From the NCBI RefSeq assembly GCF_001593005.1, contig NZ_LQZQ01000006.1, positions 39,834 through 103,833 of the forward strand: 64,000 nt of DNA, given 5' to 3'. Within the stretch, counting starts at the first letter, position 1; every line of letters begins with the position of its first letter. The notes under the pieces were generated by a model that was not told where the DNA came from, did not search any database, and worked only from the letters and a program-made list of their open reading frames with translations. Shown piece by piece: positions 16,118 through 27,100 of the stretch. The DNA comes from Roseivirga ehrenbergii. GTDB taxonomy: Bacteria > Bacteroidota > Bacteroidia > Cytophagales > Cyclobacteriaceae. Position numbers and translations under genes: made by a program.

Positions 16118-17281
16118 GTGAAAAAATTTAATCTTGTGCACCTCAAGCCCGTCAATCTCTTTTACTTATTTTCCTTAATCATAATCTCCTCTTGCACTGT
16201 TGAAAAAGAAGAAACGACAGCTTTGAAAGTATACGAGGTAGACCTTGATGGCGAACGTACTTCTTTGTTCGATGCGGTAAAGGATGTAGAAATTACGGTT
16301 TTGGAAGAAAGCGAAAATTCGATGTTTGGTTATGTGGATCAAATTATTCCTGATGGGGATGATTTGATCGTTGTGACTGGAGGTCATGGAAAAGCGATAC
16401 GCTTTAATAGAGACGGAGAATATATTTCTCACCTATCCGAGCGAGGAATGGGGCCGAGGGAATACCCATCCATTACCGGTTTAACAATTATAGATGATCA
16501 AGTTTTGTTGCTTGACGGCAAGCGTCAACGAATTACTAAGTGGACGAAAGACTGGGGCTATGACTCGGCAATGCGATTGGGTTTTGCGGCAGCTCATTTT
16601 ACTGTACAAGGAGATGGATATTTATTCAATGCTAATTACACATTGGTAGATGACACTGTTCGTGCGAATGTGATTGCAACCAATGCGAATTTTGATTTAG
16701 AAATAGGCTTAGTGCCATTTAAAAAACCTAAATCTTTGCTACTCGGAAATACGGTTGTTTTTAGTAAAGTTGGCAGAGACATACACTACAGACCTGGCTT
16801 TAGCGATACTGTATATAGTATCTCCCCTGAACACAAAGCAAGTCCAGCTTATCGATTTGAATTTGGCAAGTATTGGCATTTCGCAAATGAACTACAAACC
16901 GATCATGAGTTTTTTGAATTTATAGACAACCTGAAAGGGAAGGCCGAGGCATTGATATATTTTACGAGTATAGAATCTGATAATTGGATTTTTGGTAAAA
17001 TGACAATGTTGCCTACATATCGAACACTGGGCGTAGTGATAGATAAAAAATCAGGGGAAGCTCAATATCTAGACCTTCAAATAGGAGAAGGTTTACAAGA
17101 CTCTATTCTTCCAATCTTGGTTGAAAACGAACGCGTTTATGTGGCTATTGATGCTGATAATCTCAGGTATATTCTATCCAAAAACCCTCAATTCGAGAAG
17201 GTCATAAAAGGCAGTCAATCCATAGAAAAAGCCTTGGCTTCAGAAAACCCAATGATCATGTCTTTTAATTTTAAGCACTAA
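16118..17281 (+). CDS. Six-bladed beta-propeller lipoprotein
   Basis: A 387-residue predicted lipoprotein; the lipobox is in LIIISSC (about Cys26). The body matches the Bacteroidetes 6-bladed beta-propeller family (PF17170-like): an N-terminal DLDGERTSLFDAVKDVEITVLE strand, then a blade with AIRFNRDGEYISHLSERGMGPREY, the family hallmark G-x-G-P-x-E-Y. Function is unknown; members are surface or periplasmic proteins encoded with small exported peptides. The start is GTG at 16118, directly before the Lys-Lys of the signal peptide. It is the first of three consecutive lipoprotein genes. Confidence 0.8.
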   Translation: MKKFNLVHLKPVNLFYLFSLIIISSCTVEKEETTALKVYEVDLDGERTSLFDAVKDVEITVLEESENSMFGYVDQIIPDGDDLIVVTGGHGKAIRFNRDGEYISHLSERGMGPREYPSITGLTIIDDQVLLLDGKRQRITKWTKDWGYDSAMRLGFAAAHFTVQGDGYLFNANYTLVDDTVRANVIATNANFDLEIGLVPFKKPKSLLLGNTVVFSKVGRDIHYRPGFSDTVYSISPEHKASPAYRFEFGKYWHFANELQTDHEFFEFIDNLKGKAEALIYFTSIESDNWIFGKMTMLPTYRTLGVVIDKKSGEAQYLDLQIGEGLQDSILPILVENERVYVAIDADNLRYILSKNPQFEKVIKGSQSIEKALASENPMIMSFNFKH

Positions 17282-17327
17282 AAGAGAATTACTTCTCCTA
17301 AATATTAGTCGAATGTCGTTTGAAATT

Positions 17328-18512
17328 ATGAACTCAAATAAAAAGTATTTTTTAATAGTGTTTTTGCTAACCTTCTGGGGTTGTTCAACACAGAAGGACA
17401 ATGTAAATGATGATGCCTTTGGCAAATTTGAACTTGAGAAAATAGGAGAAAAGGTCTTTTACTTGGACAGTACATTGGCGCCATATAACCAGTCCATCTT
17501 AACTTTTGAACAGGATGGAGTTACCAAACTGTCAATCTTTAATCACTTTAATGTCAGTGTAAACGTTTTTGATTACTCGTCAGGTAAAATAGAAAAGCAG
17601 ATAGGCTTTCTGAAAGATGGCCCAGAAGGAATTGGAACAATTACGAATATGGGGCATTTTATGCAAAACTCAGATTCCATTTTCTTTTTTAACCACTGGC
17701 AAAGTAGAGTACACTTAATGAATGCTAAAGGTGAGAAATTACGCTCCTATGATGTTGGAATAGGGGAAGATAGTGAAGAACAGTCAAAACAAGGGTTTCA
17801 CATGATGGTGTCACCCCTTTCCCAAGCTTTTAAAAATGGTGATCGACTTTTTATTTCTGTCCAGAATGCAGGAGCAAATCCTTTTGATGATCAGCGACTG
17901 ATCTATATGATTGAGTTGAATTTGAGGACGGGAGAACGAGAGTACCATTCGCTTCCGCAACCTTTAATGTTGAATAATTTCTGGGGAGTTTATACTCCAT
18001 TTGCCTCTTCTTTGGCATTTAACCCTAACACTCAAGAGTTCAGTTTGAGCTACACTAAAAATCCAGAAATAGACATTGTCTCGGTCATCGATTTGGATAG
18101 CATTCAAGAAAGTAAGTCGGTAAAATCTGAATACATGAGAGAGATGAAGCCGCTCCCTAAGCGCAGAGACACGCCTACTTTGTATGGCTATAGTTTTAAT
18201 GAACTTTCCGACCTTACCAATATGCAAGGTTTTTATGTGAACTTCATTTACGACCCTTATAAGGATGTTTATTATCGGGTTGCTCTCCATGAAAGAACGG
18301 CTGAACAATATGAGAAAGGGAGAAGGAGTTTTAAGCTATCCATCATCGTGACCAATTCAAATTTTGAGAAGATGGATGAGCTGGACTTGCCTGAAGGAAT
18401 GTATGAGTATGAAACAGCTTTTGTAAGTAAAGAAGGTCTGCACTTTTCACGTCAAATTGAGTATCAGCCAGATGAGGACCAGTTGGTATTTGATGTGTTT
18501 GGACTCAAATAA
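17328..18512 (+). CDS. DUF4221-like propeller lipoprotein
   Basis: A 394-residue lipoprotein with lipobox VFLLTFWGC. The ATG at 17328 (MNSNKKYFL) is preferred over 17313 because it gives a standard signal peptide. The body resembles DUF4221: repeated strands such as NVFDYSSGKIEKQIGFLKDGPEGIGTI and VHLMNAKGEKLRSYDVG, consistent with a beta-propeller. It lies 46 nt after the previous lipoprotein gene and 25 nt before the next, so the three form a likely operon. Function unknown. Confidence 0.72.
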   Translation: MNSNKKYFLIVFLLTFWGCSTQKDNVNDDAFGKFELEKIGEKVFYLDSTLAPYNQSILTFEQDGVTKLSIFNHFNVSVNVFDYSSGKIEKQIGFLKDGPEGIGTITNMGHFMQNSDSIFFFNHWQSRVHLMNAKGEKLRSYDVGIGEDSEEQSKQGFHMMVSPLSQAFKNGDRLFISVQNAGANPFDDQRLIYMIELNLRTGEREYHSLPQPLMLNNFWGVYTPFASSLAFNPNTQEFSLSYTKNPEIDIVSVIDLDSIQESKSVKSEYMREMKPLPKRRDTPTLYGYSFNELSDLTNMQGFYVNFIYDPYKDVYYRVALHERTAEQYEKGRRSFKLSIIVTNSNFEKMDELDLPEGMYEYETAFVSKEGLHFSRQIEYQPDEDQLVFDVFGLK

Positions 18513-18537
18513 AGGGATTATTCTAAACCATAGGATC

Positions 18538-19689
18538 ATGAATTATAAAGCTTGGTGGCTCTTCCTAATCACATTGGCCGTTTTTAGTTGCTCAAAGCCT
18601 GAAGTTAAAAACGAAAGATTTATTACGATTAACGCTGCTAAACCCAATTTGAAGGAGCCAGTGGCTAGTCAACAGCTCTTTAAGAATGTTCAAATTGTTT
18701 CGCTAGAGACCAACGATAACTTGCTTATGGCTGGTGCTAATCAAGTTAAATTTTTTGAGGATCAGTACTTTGTACTGGATAGACAGATACAGAAACTATT
18801 CGTATTTGATTCGCAAGGCAATTTTAAGTATCAAATAGGAACAGAAGGAGATGGGCCTGGAGAGTATAGAGAGGCAGTTGATTTTGATATCGATGAGGTT
18901 TCAAAGAAACTCTATATGTACTGTCCTGAACAACTGGCTATTCAGGTTTACGTTACATCGGGTGAGCATATAGAAAGAGTAAAACTAGATTTCTATTCGA
19001 GTCGATTTAGTCTACTTGGTAACGATAAGCTCGCTTTTTATACCAATTATAACCCTAGAGATGTTTCAGGTTATAAAAATGTTTTGATTACAGACATGAA
19101 AGGTAAGGTGTTGAAGAAATACTTTCCTTATCCTAAATCAATCCAATCTTCTGTAGGATTTTCTGGGCTTTTTGCTGGAAATGGTGATTCAGGATTTTAT
19201 GCACATGCTTTTTCTGACACTTTACATCTTCTGAATATCGAAACTGGTAAAATAGATCAAAGTATCAGGTTTGATTTTGACGGTAATGAATGGCCACATG
19301 GGTTTGATTTCAATAAGTTAAACTCAATAGATATATCTTGGCTAAATACGTCCTTGTTTTACGATGATAGCTTCCTTTTTCAGGGAGTGATGTATGAAAG
19401 AAGAAATAGACATTTGATTTACAATAGGAAGAATGGTCATGCCTTTAATGAGAATGACGTGTCGGAAGATCTCCTATTCAAAATGATAAACGCCCCAAAA
19501 ACAGTGCTGCCAGATGGAACATATGTTTCGAGCCTATCTTCACTAGGTATCGGTGCCTTGAAAAAAGTATACCCTGAAGAGTGGGAGCAATTTGAGGTGA
19601 ATTATCCAGAGTTAGTGCCACCTCTATTAGCTTTAGAGCAAGAACAAAACCCTGTACTAATTCAGTTTAAGCTAAATAGTGATTTATAG
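18538..19689 (+). CDS. Six-bladed beta-propeller lipoprotein
   Basis: A 383-residue lipoprotein with lipobox LAVFSC. The start is ATG 18538 (MNYKAWWLF), since longer upstream in-frame starts overlap the previous gene and lack signal features. The hallmark blade KLFVFDSQGNFKYQIGTEGDGPGEY identifies the 6-bladed propeller family (PF17170-like). It ends only 6 nt from the convergent giant T9SS-cargo gene. It probably works with the two preceding lipoproteins, but the ligand is unknown. Confidence 0.8.
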   Translation: MNYKAWWLFLITLAVFSCSKPEVKNERFITINAAKPNLKEPVASQQLFKNVQIVSLETNDNLLMAGANQVKFFEDQYFVLDRQIQKLFVFDSQGNFKYQIGTEGDGPGEYREAVDFDIDEVSKKLYMYCPEQLAIQVYVTSGEHIERVKLDFYSSRFSLLGNDKLAFYTNYNPRDVSGYKNVLITDMKGKVLKKYFPYPKSIQSSVGFSGLFAGNGDSGFYAHAFSDTLHLLNIETGKIDQSIRFDFDGNEWPHGFDFNKLNSIDISWLNTSLFYDDSFLFQGVMYERRNRHLIYNRKNGHAFNENDVSEDLLFKMINAPKTVLPDGTYVSSLSSLGIGALKKVYPEEWEQFEVNYPELVPPLLALEQEQNPVLIQFKLNSDL

Positions 19690-19695
19690 TCCCAC

Positions 19696-22600
19696 TTACT
19701 TATACATCACCACCCTGCCTTTGGTTTGTGCGGCTAATTCTGGGTTGATAGGGTCATAGTAATCGATTCTATAAATGTAGGTGCCAGCCGGAAGCTCTTT
19801 GCCGTCTTGTGTGCCGTCCCATTCTCCACCAGTTTCAGAGATGAAAATGGGCTGCCCCCATCGGTTGAAAATAGTGATTTGATAATTGACGATGCAAGGG
19901 GATATTGGCTTGAAGGTGTCGTTAATGCCATCGCCATCTGGAGTGAAAATATTTGGAACAAATAGCTTAGGGTAAGTTTCTTCCTTTTTGATTTCTTTGG
20001 AAATAGTGCAACCATTAGCATCAGTTACAACTACCTGATAAGTTCCTTTGCCCACATCATAAATGGTTGGGGCATTTACACTGGGTTGTGTCGACCATTG
20101 ATAGGTATAAGGTTCGGTACCGCCAGTTACACTAATCGTTATGGTCCCGTCTTGTTGCTGTGGGCAAATGGCGACATTGTCGCTTACCCGTAACTGAAGC
20201 GGAGCGGGGTCTACTAGTTCCACATAATGATTAGAAGTACAACCATTTTTGTCTGTCACCACTAAAGTATAAATACCAGCAAAAAGCTTGTCAAATAAAG
20301 GTTCTGGTTGTGTTACATCGTAATTGCTGGCGCTAGTGCTAGCAAAAAGATGATAGGTGAAAGGAGCAGTGCCTCCTTTGGGAATTATGCTTACAATACC
20401 GTCAGCGTCTCCGTTACAAAATTTAAATTCTTGCACATCGGCTGTTAAAAGCTGAGGAGATGAGATATCAAAGGTTTGGGTTAAGCTGCAGCCAATTGCG
20501 TCTGTTACAGTTACTTCATATTCTCCAGCGGCCAAATCGCTTACATTCGGTGTTAAATCTTTACCATTGCTCCAGCTTATAGAATATGGGGCCTTACCTC
20601 CTTGAATGGATACGCTGGCTTTGCCGTCATCGGCACCAAAACACGAAAGGTCAGAAGTTTGAATGTCGAAGGAAATGTCTTCGTAAACCAAAACATTTAG
20701 TGCTTCGGAAGTTCCATAGCAAGAGTTTTGAAATAGGGTATAAGACACTTTCCCACTTGGTTGCGTCCAGTTCACTTCAATCTGATTTGTGTTTTGGCCA
20801 GAAGATATAATTCCTCCTTCTACATGCCATTCAAAAGTAGCACCTGTGATTTGAGGAGTATAATAGATTTGCTTGGTCTTCTCTTGAAAACAAACTTCGG
20901 TACTTCCAAAGGGTTTGTCTGGGCTTAGTTCATCTTTGGCTTCCAATACTACTTCTAGCTCTATTGCAGGAATAGTGCAACTGAATTCATCAGACACATA
21001 GACCCTAACCATTGCCTGTGGATTTGGCGCGCCCCAATTAATAGTTACCGTTTCTTGGTTGTCGGCACCTACAATTGTTCCCCCAATGACTTCCCAATTG
21101 TAAAAATAGTCTCCTTCTTTGATTAAGGTATACACCATATTTTCAGAGAAAGGACAAAGTGATGTGGGGCCTTCTATTCTTTCGGCTTTTATTTCATGTA
21201 CTTCTACTTCTCGGATTAAAGTATGGGTAGTTAAGCAAATGTCTTCATCGGTAAAAACCTTGGCCGAAATTCTATATAGGCCAGCATCATCATAAATCTT
21301 ATTTACGCTGACTCCTTCTGCGGTGGTGCCGTCACCAAAATCCCATTCAATATGACTGTAAGTACTTTCAAGTCCTGGTTTGAGGTAGTTTAAGCTAAAC
21401 TCAAGTTCGGAGTTTAGGCAGGCATTTTCTTTTACTATACCCAATTGTTGATCGTTGATGGCCACCTCGAAACTAAGATTGTTTAAGTTCTGAAAAGGGT
21501 TTTGACCATAGCTTGTACTCGGGCCAAATCCGTATTCGGTAACCGTAAATTTACCTGTGCCAGCTTTCAGTCGATAGGCTACACCTGGTGTTACTGCTAC
21601 GGTGGCATAAGAGAAGCCACTACCTCCTATTTCTGTAAAATTAACTGCGCCAGGGCTTGGCGAAATGCTGAAATTTGGGGCATCTGCTGTAGGGATAGCG
21701 ATGTTTAAAAACTGATTAACGATGTCTTTGGTCTCCACAATCTCGACTACAGTTTCTTCAATGCCTTGCTCAAAAGGTGATAGGGTAATTGAAAAAGGAG
21801 AGCCCATTGCATTACCTAAGACGGGAGGTGTGAATGCGTCACAACCATCTTGCGCTGATGCTTGCTGCGTGACTAAAATGGGTTTGTCGGCCTTAATATA
21901 TAATGGGTCGTCATCTGAAAGCATAAATGTTTCTCCCTTCTCAAAAACCTTTGTTGCTGTACTGAACTGATTGGTTACTTGTATAGTGGTATTGTTTTCA
22001 GTTGCCATATAGCTGTATGAGAATTTTTTTTCTTCTCTGCCCAGTAGGCGGGTTAAAACGTATTCTGTGCCAATAGTAGATAAGGGCGAGAGAGATTCTA
22101 CAATATGGCTGGCGGCAGAAGGAAATGGGCAGTGACCGAATGAACGCTTTTGACTTCCGGTATAAACAATTACAGGGTTACAGTAAATAGGAGGAAGCCC
22201 TACTCCGCCAGGAGGTGGAGGTGGCCCATTGCTAGGAACGATAGTTTGATCTTTGGATACGATAATTTCTAAACCGGAAAGGTCACTGGTTGATTCGATG
22301 GTATAGGTAGACATGGCATCGAGAAACAAGGCTTTTTCAGTTCCATCGGGGTGAATTATTTTCAGTACGGTTTTGCCGCCAGTAGCTATAATATTTACCT
22401 GACTAGTGTAGGGAGGATTAAGGCCTCCTTCCCAATCATCGGCAACGATATAGTGATGTCCGGCTGAAATTAAAGGAGTGGCAATGGTAGCATCGGCACT
22501 GAAACTGCCTGAATTACTAAATGCAAAGATGACTTTATTGTCGGAAATTACTTGGGCTGAGGCATTGACATTAGCGCCATTAGACACAGAAGTTGTAATA

Positions 22601-22860
22601 AGTCGGGCTTGTTCTGAAGTTAACTTAAAGCTTGACTGGCCAACAGGAAGGTTGTGGGTTACGCTTTGTTTATTGGCAAAGTTGACTTCAACTGTACTTG
22701 GCTTTTCGGCTCTAAAATGGAAATAAACCTCTTTTTGAGGCTCGTCATGCGGAAACAGGCTTACATAGAATTCTCTACCCCAACTGTCATTCTGCGCAAA
22801 GCAAGAATGGCCTAAAAGGAGTAGAAAAAACAATACATATGTTTTCCTCAATAATAGCAC
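19696..22860 (-). CDS. T9SS-secreted adhesin-like protein with PKD, SprB repeats and type B C-terminal domain
   Basis: A 1054-residue cell-surface protein. Order: signal peptide (ends HSCFAQ); an IgGFc-binding-like N-terminal beta domain (SWGREFYVSLFPH onward, about 25-430); a PKD domain with WDFGDGTTAEG (about 510-560); two PKD/Ig-like linkers; three SprB-type repeats (each with the DG..S..GG..PY..W pattern, about 725-970); and a gliding-motility-associated C-terminal domain (VPNIFTPDGDGINDTF to the RVVMYK end), the type B sorting signal for the type IX secretion system. The start is GTG (22860) or TTG (22851). Probably an adhesin; its partner PorP/SprF may be the divergent product at 29749. 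Confidence 0.88.
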   Translation of the reverse strand: MLLLRKTYVLFFLLLLGHSCFAQNDSWGREFYVSLFPHDEPQKEVYFHFRAEKPSTVEVNFANKQSVTHNLPVGQSSFKLTSEQARLITTSVSNGANVNASAQVISDNKVIFAFSNSGSFSADATIATPLISAGHHYIVADDWEGGLNPPYTSQVNIIATGGKTVLKIIHPDGTEKALFLDAMSTYTIESTSDLSGLEIIVSKDQTIVPSNGPPPPPGGVGLPPIYCNPVIVYTGSQKRSFGHCPFPSAASHIVESLSPLSTIGTEYVLTRLLGREEKKFSYSYMATENNTTIQVTNQFSTATKVFEKGETFMLSDDDPLYIKADKPILVTQQASAQDGCDAFTPPVLGNAMGSPFSITLSPFEQGIEETVVEIVETKDIVNQFLNIAIPTADAPNFSISPSPGAVNFTEIGGSGFSYATVAVTPGVAYRLKAGTGKFTVTEYGFGPSTSYGQNPFQNLNNLSFEVAINDQQLGIVKENACLNSELEFSLNYLKPGLESTYSHIEWDFGDGTTAEGVSVNKIYDDAGLYRISAKVFTDEDICLTTHTLIREVEVHEIKAERIEGPTSLCPFSENMVYTLIKEGDYFYNWEVIGGTIVGADNQETVTINWGAPNPQAMVRVYVSDEFSCTIPAIELEVVLEAKDELSPDKPFGSTEVCFQEKTKQIYYTPQITGATFEWHVEGGIISSGQNTNQIEVNWTQPSGKVSYTLFQNSCYGTSEALNVLVYEDISFDIQTSDLSCFGADDGKASVSIQGGKAPYSISWSNGKDLTPNVSDLAAGEYEVTVTDAIGCSLTQTFDISSPQLLTADVQEFKFCNGDADGIVSIIPKGGTAPFTYHLFASTSASNYDVTQPEPLFDKLFAGIYTLVVTDKNGCTSNHYVELVDPAPLQLRVSDNVAICPQQQDGTITISVTGGTEPYTYQWSTQPSVNAPTIYDVGKGTYQVVVTDANGCTISKEIKKEETYPKLFVPNIFTPDGDGINDTFKPISPCIVNYQITIFNRWGQPIFISETGGEWDGTQDGKELPAGTYIYRIDYYDPINPELAAQTKGRVVMYK

Positions 22861-23041
22861 TAGTCGAATCCGATTGAATTGATAAAGATATGGAATCGAC
22901 CGTCATCTCAAAACAATATTATTTGGTTGAAAAATACTTATGAGAAGATGGTGAGTAAAAAGATAGAAGTATAAGACCTAGTATTAGCCTGAGGTTGGCT
23001 CGTTATTATACCATCATATAAAACAGTCGGAATCTTTTGGT

Positions 23042-24172
23042 TTACTTAATAACCCCATATTTCTGGAGTATGGGCATTACCTTTTCCATTGGTAATTGTT
23101 GAATTGTATGCCCATCTTTTCCTTTTGAGGTTTCGGCCATAAAAAGCGAATTAATAATGGCTTCTTCTGTCGCTTCTATTGTTGCCATGAAAATAGAGCT
23201 CATGTGGTCATTTCTTAGTACATCACCTGTGTCAAACTTATCTCTAGTTTGGTAAGGAATTCGCATGGATTCTGCGGTGGAGGCTGCTATAACGTAATCT
23301 CCACTGCCATTTGAGGCAATGCCGCCTGTTTTGGCCAAGCCCATCATGGCCCTTTTAGCTACACGTTCTAGTTGGCGAGCGTCTAATGGGGCATCGGTTA
23401 AGACTACAATCATACAAGAGCCATCGCTTTTTTTGATGGCACTTGAAAAGGGAAATTGTTCGAGTTCTTTTCCAACTGGTGCGCCATTGATGGTGAGTAC
23501 CCCTCCAAAATTAGTTTGCACCAAAACACCTACGGTATATCCACCCAAGGATTCTGGTAATTTTCTAGACGAAGTGCCGATTCCCCCTTTAAAACCAAAA
23601 GCGACTGTGCCCGTTCCAGCGCCAACATTTCCTTCAGGAACGATGCCCGTTTTTGCATTTTCAATAGCGGCAATCACATCATTTTCAGAAACATGCATTC
23701 CTCGAATGTCATTTAAATAGCCGTCATTAGTTTCGCCTACTACCGCATTTACAGACTGGATGCTTTCATTTCCTTCTAAAGCCAATGTGTATTTTACGGT
23801 TCCCTGAATGCCCATGGGAACACTTAATGTGTTTGTAAGAATAATGGGGGTTTCTAGGTTTCCTAGTTCCTGCACCTGACTGATGCCGGCCAGTTTACCA
23901 AAGCCATTTCCAATGTAAATGGCGGCAGGCACTTTGTTTTGAAATATATTTCCTGAATGGGGTAAAATGGCGGTTACGCCAGTTCGAATACTATCACCTT
24001 TAATGAGTGTTTGATGACCAACTTTCACCCCCATTACATCCGTAATGGCATTTAGATTTCCCACTGCCATTACCCCAATTTCAATTCCGTAATCTCTTGC
24101 CCTTTTCTTTTCTTGAGCATTAGAAAAAGTAAAAAGAAATAGAAATGATAGGGTGAAAATGTAGCGTGTCAT
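23042..24172 (-). CDS. P1 family peptidase (DmpA/BapA-like aminopeptidase, S58)
   Basis: A 376-residue exported N-terminal-nucleophile peptidase of the DmpA/beta-peptidyl aminopeptidase family. Members self-cleave and then remove N-terminal residues, including D- and beta-amino acids. The signal peptide ends at FSNAQ. Family blocks visible: VGHQTL, IYIGNGFGKLAG, GTGTVAFGFKGGIGTSSR and GIASNGSGDYVIAAS. The NGS-GD site (Ser near residue 290) is the likely autoproteolysis point and nucleophile. The start is ATG 24172, not the upstream TTG, because the signal peptide begins there. It lies 26 nt from the end of the giant upstream gene on the same strand, so it may be co-transcribed. Confidence 0.88.
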   Translation of the reverse strand: MTRYIFTLSFLFLFTFSNAQEKKRARDYGIEIGVMAVGNLNAITDVMGVKVGHQTLIKGDSIRTGVTAILPHSGNIFQNKVPAAIYIGNGFGKLAGISQVQELGNLETPIILTNTLSVPMGIQGTVKYTLALEGNESIQSVNAVVGETNDGYLNDIRGMHVSENDVIAAIENAKTGIVPEGNVGAGTGTVAFGFKGGIGTSSRKLPESLGGYTVGVLVQTNFGGVLTINGAPVGKELEQFPFSSAIKKSDGSCMIVVLTDAPLDARQLERVAKRAMMGLAKTGGIASNGSGDYVIAASTAESMRIPYQTRDKFDTGDVLRNDHMSSIFMATIEATEEAIINSLFMAETSKGKDGHTIQQLPMEKVMPILQKYGVIK

Positions 24173-24198
24173 TCCCGAAAATAGCAATTATTTACGGA

Positions 24199-27100
24199 CT
24201 AACGAACTACGGTTATCGCTCCTCTTTGTTCGAACTCACCTCTCTCTGGTTGGAATCTACTTCTGAATTTAATCACATAAGGATAGGTGCCTATTGGAAC
24301 CAGCTGACCATTAAAAGTACCATTCCATTGGAACTCTAGTGCGCTACTTTGGTAAATCAATTCTCCCCAACGACTGTAAATGAAAATCTGGAAGTCGGAG
24401 ACAAAACCGTTTGGAACCACTGAGAATACGTTGTTTGGTGGATTGCCCTCTGGTACAATTACGTTAGGAGCAAGTATGACAGGGTCACAACTTTCAATAA
24501 TCTCCATTTGATCCACTCTTACACAACCAGTAGCTGTAGTCATGGTTACTTGGTAAATGCCTGGCGCAGCAATGACCAGGTCTTGGTCTGAATGGGCTAA
24601 AGGTTGTCCATCTAAAGTCCACTCATAAGTTTCAAAACCAATACCAGCTGTTACTGTAAGTACATTAGAAGAGGTTGAGCAATAGTATTCCAAGTCAGGT
24701 AAAAGCCCTTCTGGAATTACGCTTCTACGAATCAAAATACTTCTTTCAATTGAGCAACCGCTGTTGTCGCTAATAGTAACTGTATATGACCCTTCTTCAT
24801 TTACTACCAACGGGTTGCCAGTTCCTGCAGCTTGACCATTACGAGTCCAAGTGAAGTTAGTGGCATTTCCAGATAGAACGTCTACAGTAAGTGTTATTGG
24901 TTGTCCGTCATCACAAGCTGGGCTTGAACTCAAAGTAGCCTCCAATTCTTCAGGGAAATCAATGGTTTCTGAGTATGTTCCAGTACAAGTTAAGTCACCC
25001 GCTTCTCTTACGGTTACATCATAAGTGCCATCAGCGCTTACTGTAATGCTTCTGGTGTTTTCGCCCGTAGACCAAGCAAAGTTGTAGGTAGCAGTCGGGT
25101 TCTCATTGTTGATTTGAGCCTCCAATACCAAGGTGCCGTCACAAACGTCTCCAATCTGAATAATTTCTACATCTGGCTGAACGGTGAGTGTTACAATAAC
25201 CGATTCAGAAGTAGGGCAGGCTACGCCTGGTGCATCTGCAGTAACGGTATAGGTGCCAGACTCGGTTACGGTAATACTGGCTGTATTGCCTGCTGGTCCG
25301 CTGGGGCCAATCCATGTATAGTTTGTGCCATTATTCGAAGTTGCAGTCAGTGTTGTGCTTGGGCTTATATCGCACACTTCTGTAGTGCCAGAAATTTGCA
25401 GGTTTTGAACATCCGTTGGTTGGTTTACCACAATACCCGAAGCGGTAGCAGTACAACCCAAAGCTGTCGAGGTTACTTCAATACTGTAAGTGCCCCCTTC
25501 AAGACCTGAAATTACAAAGCCATTTGCCACAGCGTTTCCTGATAAAGGTGTAAATCCTGCTTCATCTCTTGTCAGTACATAGGAAACAGGGAAAACGCTA
25601 GCATCATCTAAAGTAATAGTAATACTTCCATCGGCAGTATCGCAGGTGGCATCAGCCGTTACCACGGGTTCAATAATATTGAAGTTGTTGTTCTGAATTT
25701 CAATGCCTGTGAGTTCATCTGTACAGTTTGTACTATTATCTGTTACATTAACAGAATAAATACCTCCGTCTAAACCCGTTACTGATACATCATTTGGTCC
25801 GTTTACCGAATTGCTTTGGGCTACTGTAGCGCCTGTGGCATTACTTACGGTATAGCTGTAATTTCCTGTTCCTGCGATATTGAATACAAATTCGCCATCA
25901 GGAGTTGGCCCTACTTGTGGGCAACTAGCATCTTGAGAACTCACTAATGACAAATTTGGTGATCCATTAATGGTAACTACAGTCGAATCATTGGCAAAAC
26001 AGCCTGGTTCAATTGGGTCTTCAATGGAAACTACATAAGTGAATATACCTGGAACGCTACTATCGACCGTAGCAGTTCTTTGGTTAGGTAGTGTAGTTGT
26101 TGAATTGTCAGGGTTAATTCTTGTCCAGATGTAGTTGTTGGCGTTCACGTTTGGATCTAAGGTCAGCGACTCGCCTTCACAAAGATTGGCGGTTTCGGGT
26201 AATTCAATTTCGAAAGGAGGTGCAGCGTAAACTTCGGCACTGGAAACACAACCTCCGCCACCAACACTAGTAATGGTGATGGTATAAATTTCTTCTTCAG
26301 TCACCGAATAATACCTTGAGTTACTCACTACTGCGCCTTGACTGTTCGTCCATTCAAAACTTAAAGTCGGATCGTCAGGCTCTCCTCCCAAAGCATCTAA
26401 ATCATGGCTAGAGCCTTCGCAAAGCACAACTGCAGTAGGTACGGCTGGCCTTGGTGGAATCTCGAATACATCAATGGTTTGAACGAATGTAGTATCGAAG
26501 CCACAGCGGTTAGAGATGTTCAACGAAATGTCAAACCTGCCCGCTTGTCCTTGAGGGAAAACATAGGCCGTATCTTGTCCAGAAGCACTAAATACAGTGG
26601 TGTTCGCATCGTCAATAATCGTCCATAAGAACTCGTCAATATCAGAGGTGCCAACTCCCGAAAGTTCTATTCTCTCTTCTACACAAGTACTGTCTGGAGC
26701 CGACATTGAAGGTTCCATTGGTGGGTTCACATTATTCTGAACAAAGTTAGGTAGCCCTAATCGCGAATTGCCTGTAGTTAATGGAACTTGCATTTGGTTG
26801 AAAGAAGAAACCGCAGCGGTGTCTTCATTCACATTAATGGAACCAATAAATGGAGTTCCTGCTGGGTTGCCAGGAATTTCCATGGCCACATACAATTGTC
26901 CATCAGGGCCAGTTTGAATGGCACCGTAGTTTACGGTAACAGTAGAACTGGTTGAAATATCGGTTTTAGAAGCCAGTCGCGTAACTTCAGTCGAGGCAGA
27001 GTCAATTCTGTATTCTAATATTCTGCCTCCTGGCGCTCCGCCATTGCGGTTGTTCATGGTAGCAAAAAGCTTGTCGCCTCCTGTTGAAAAGTGGACATCA

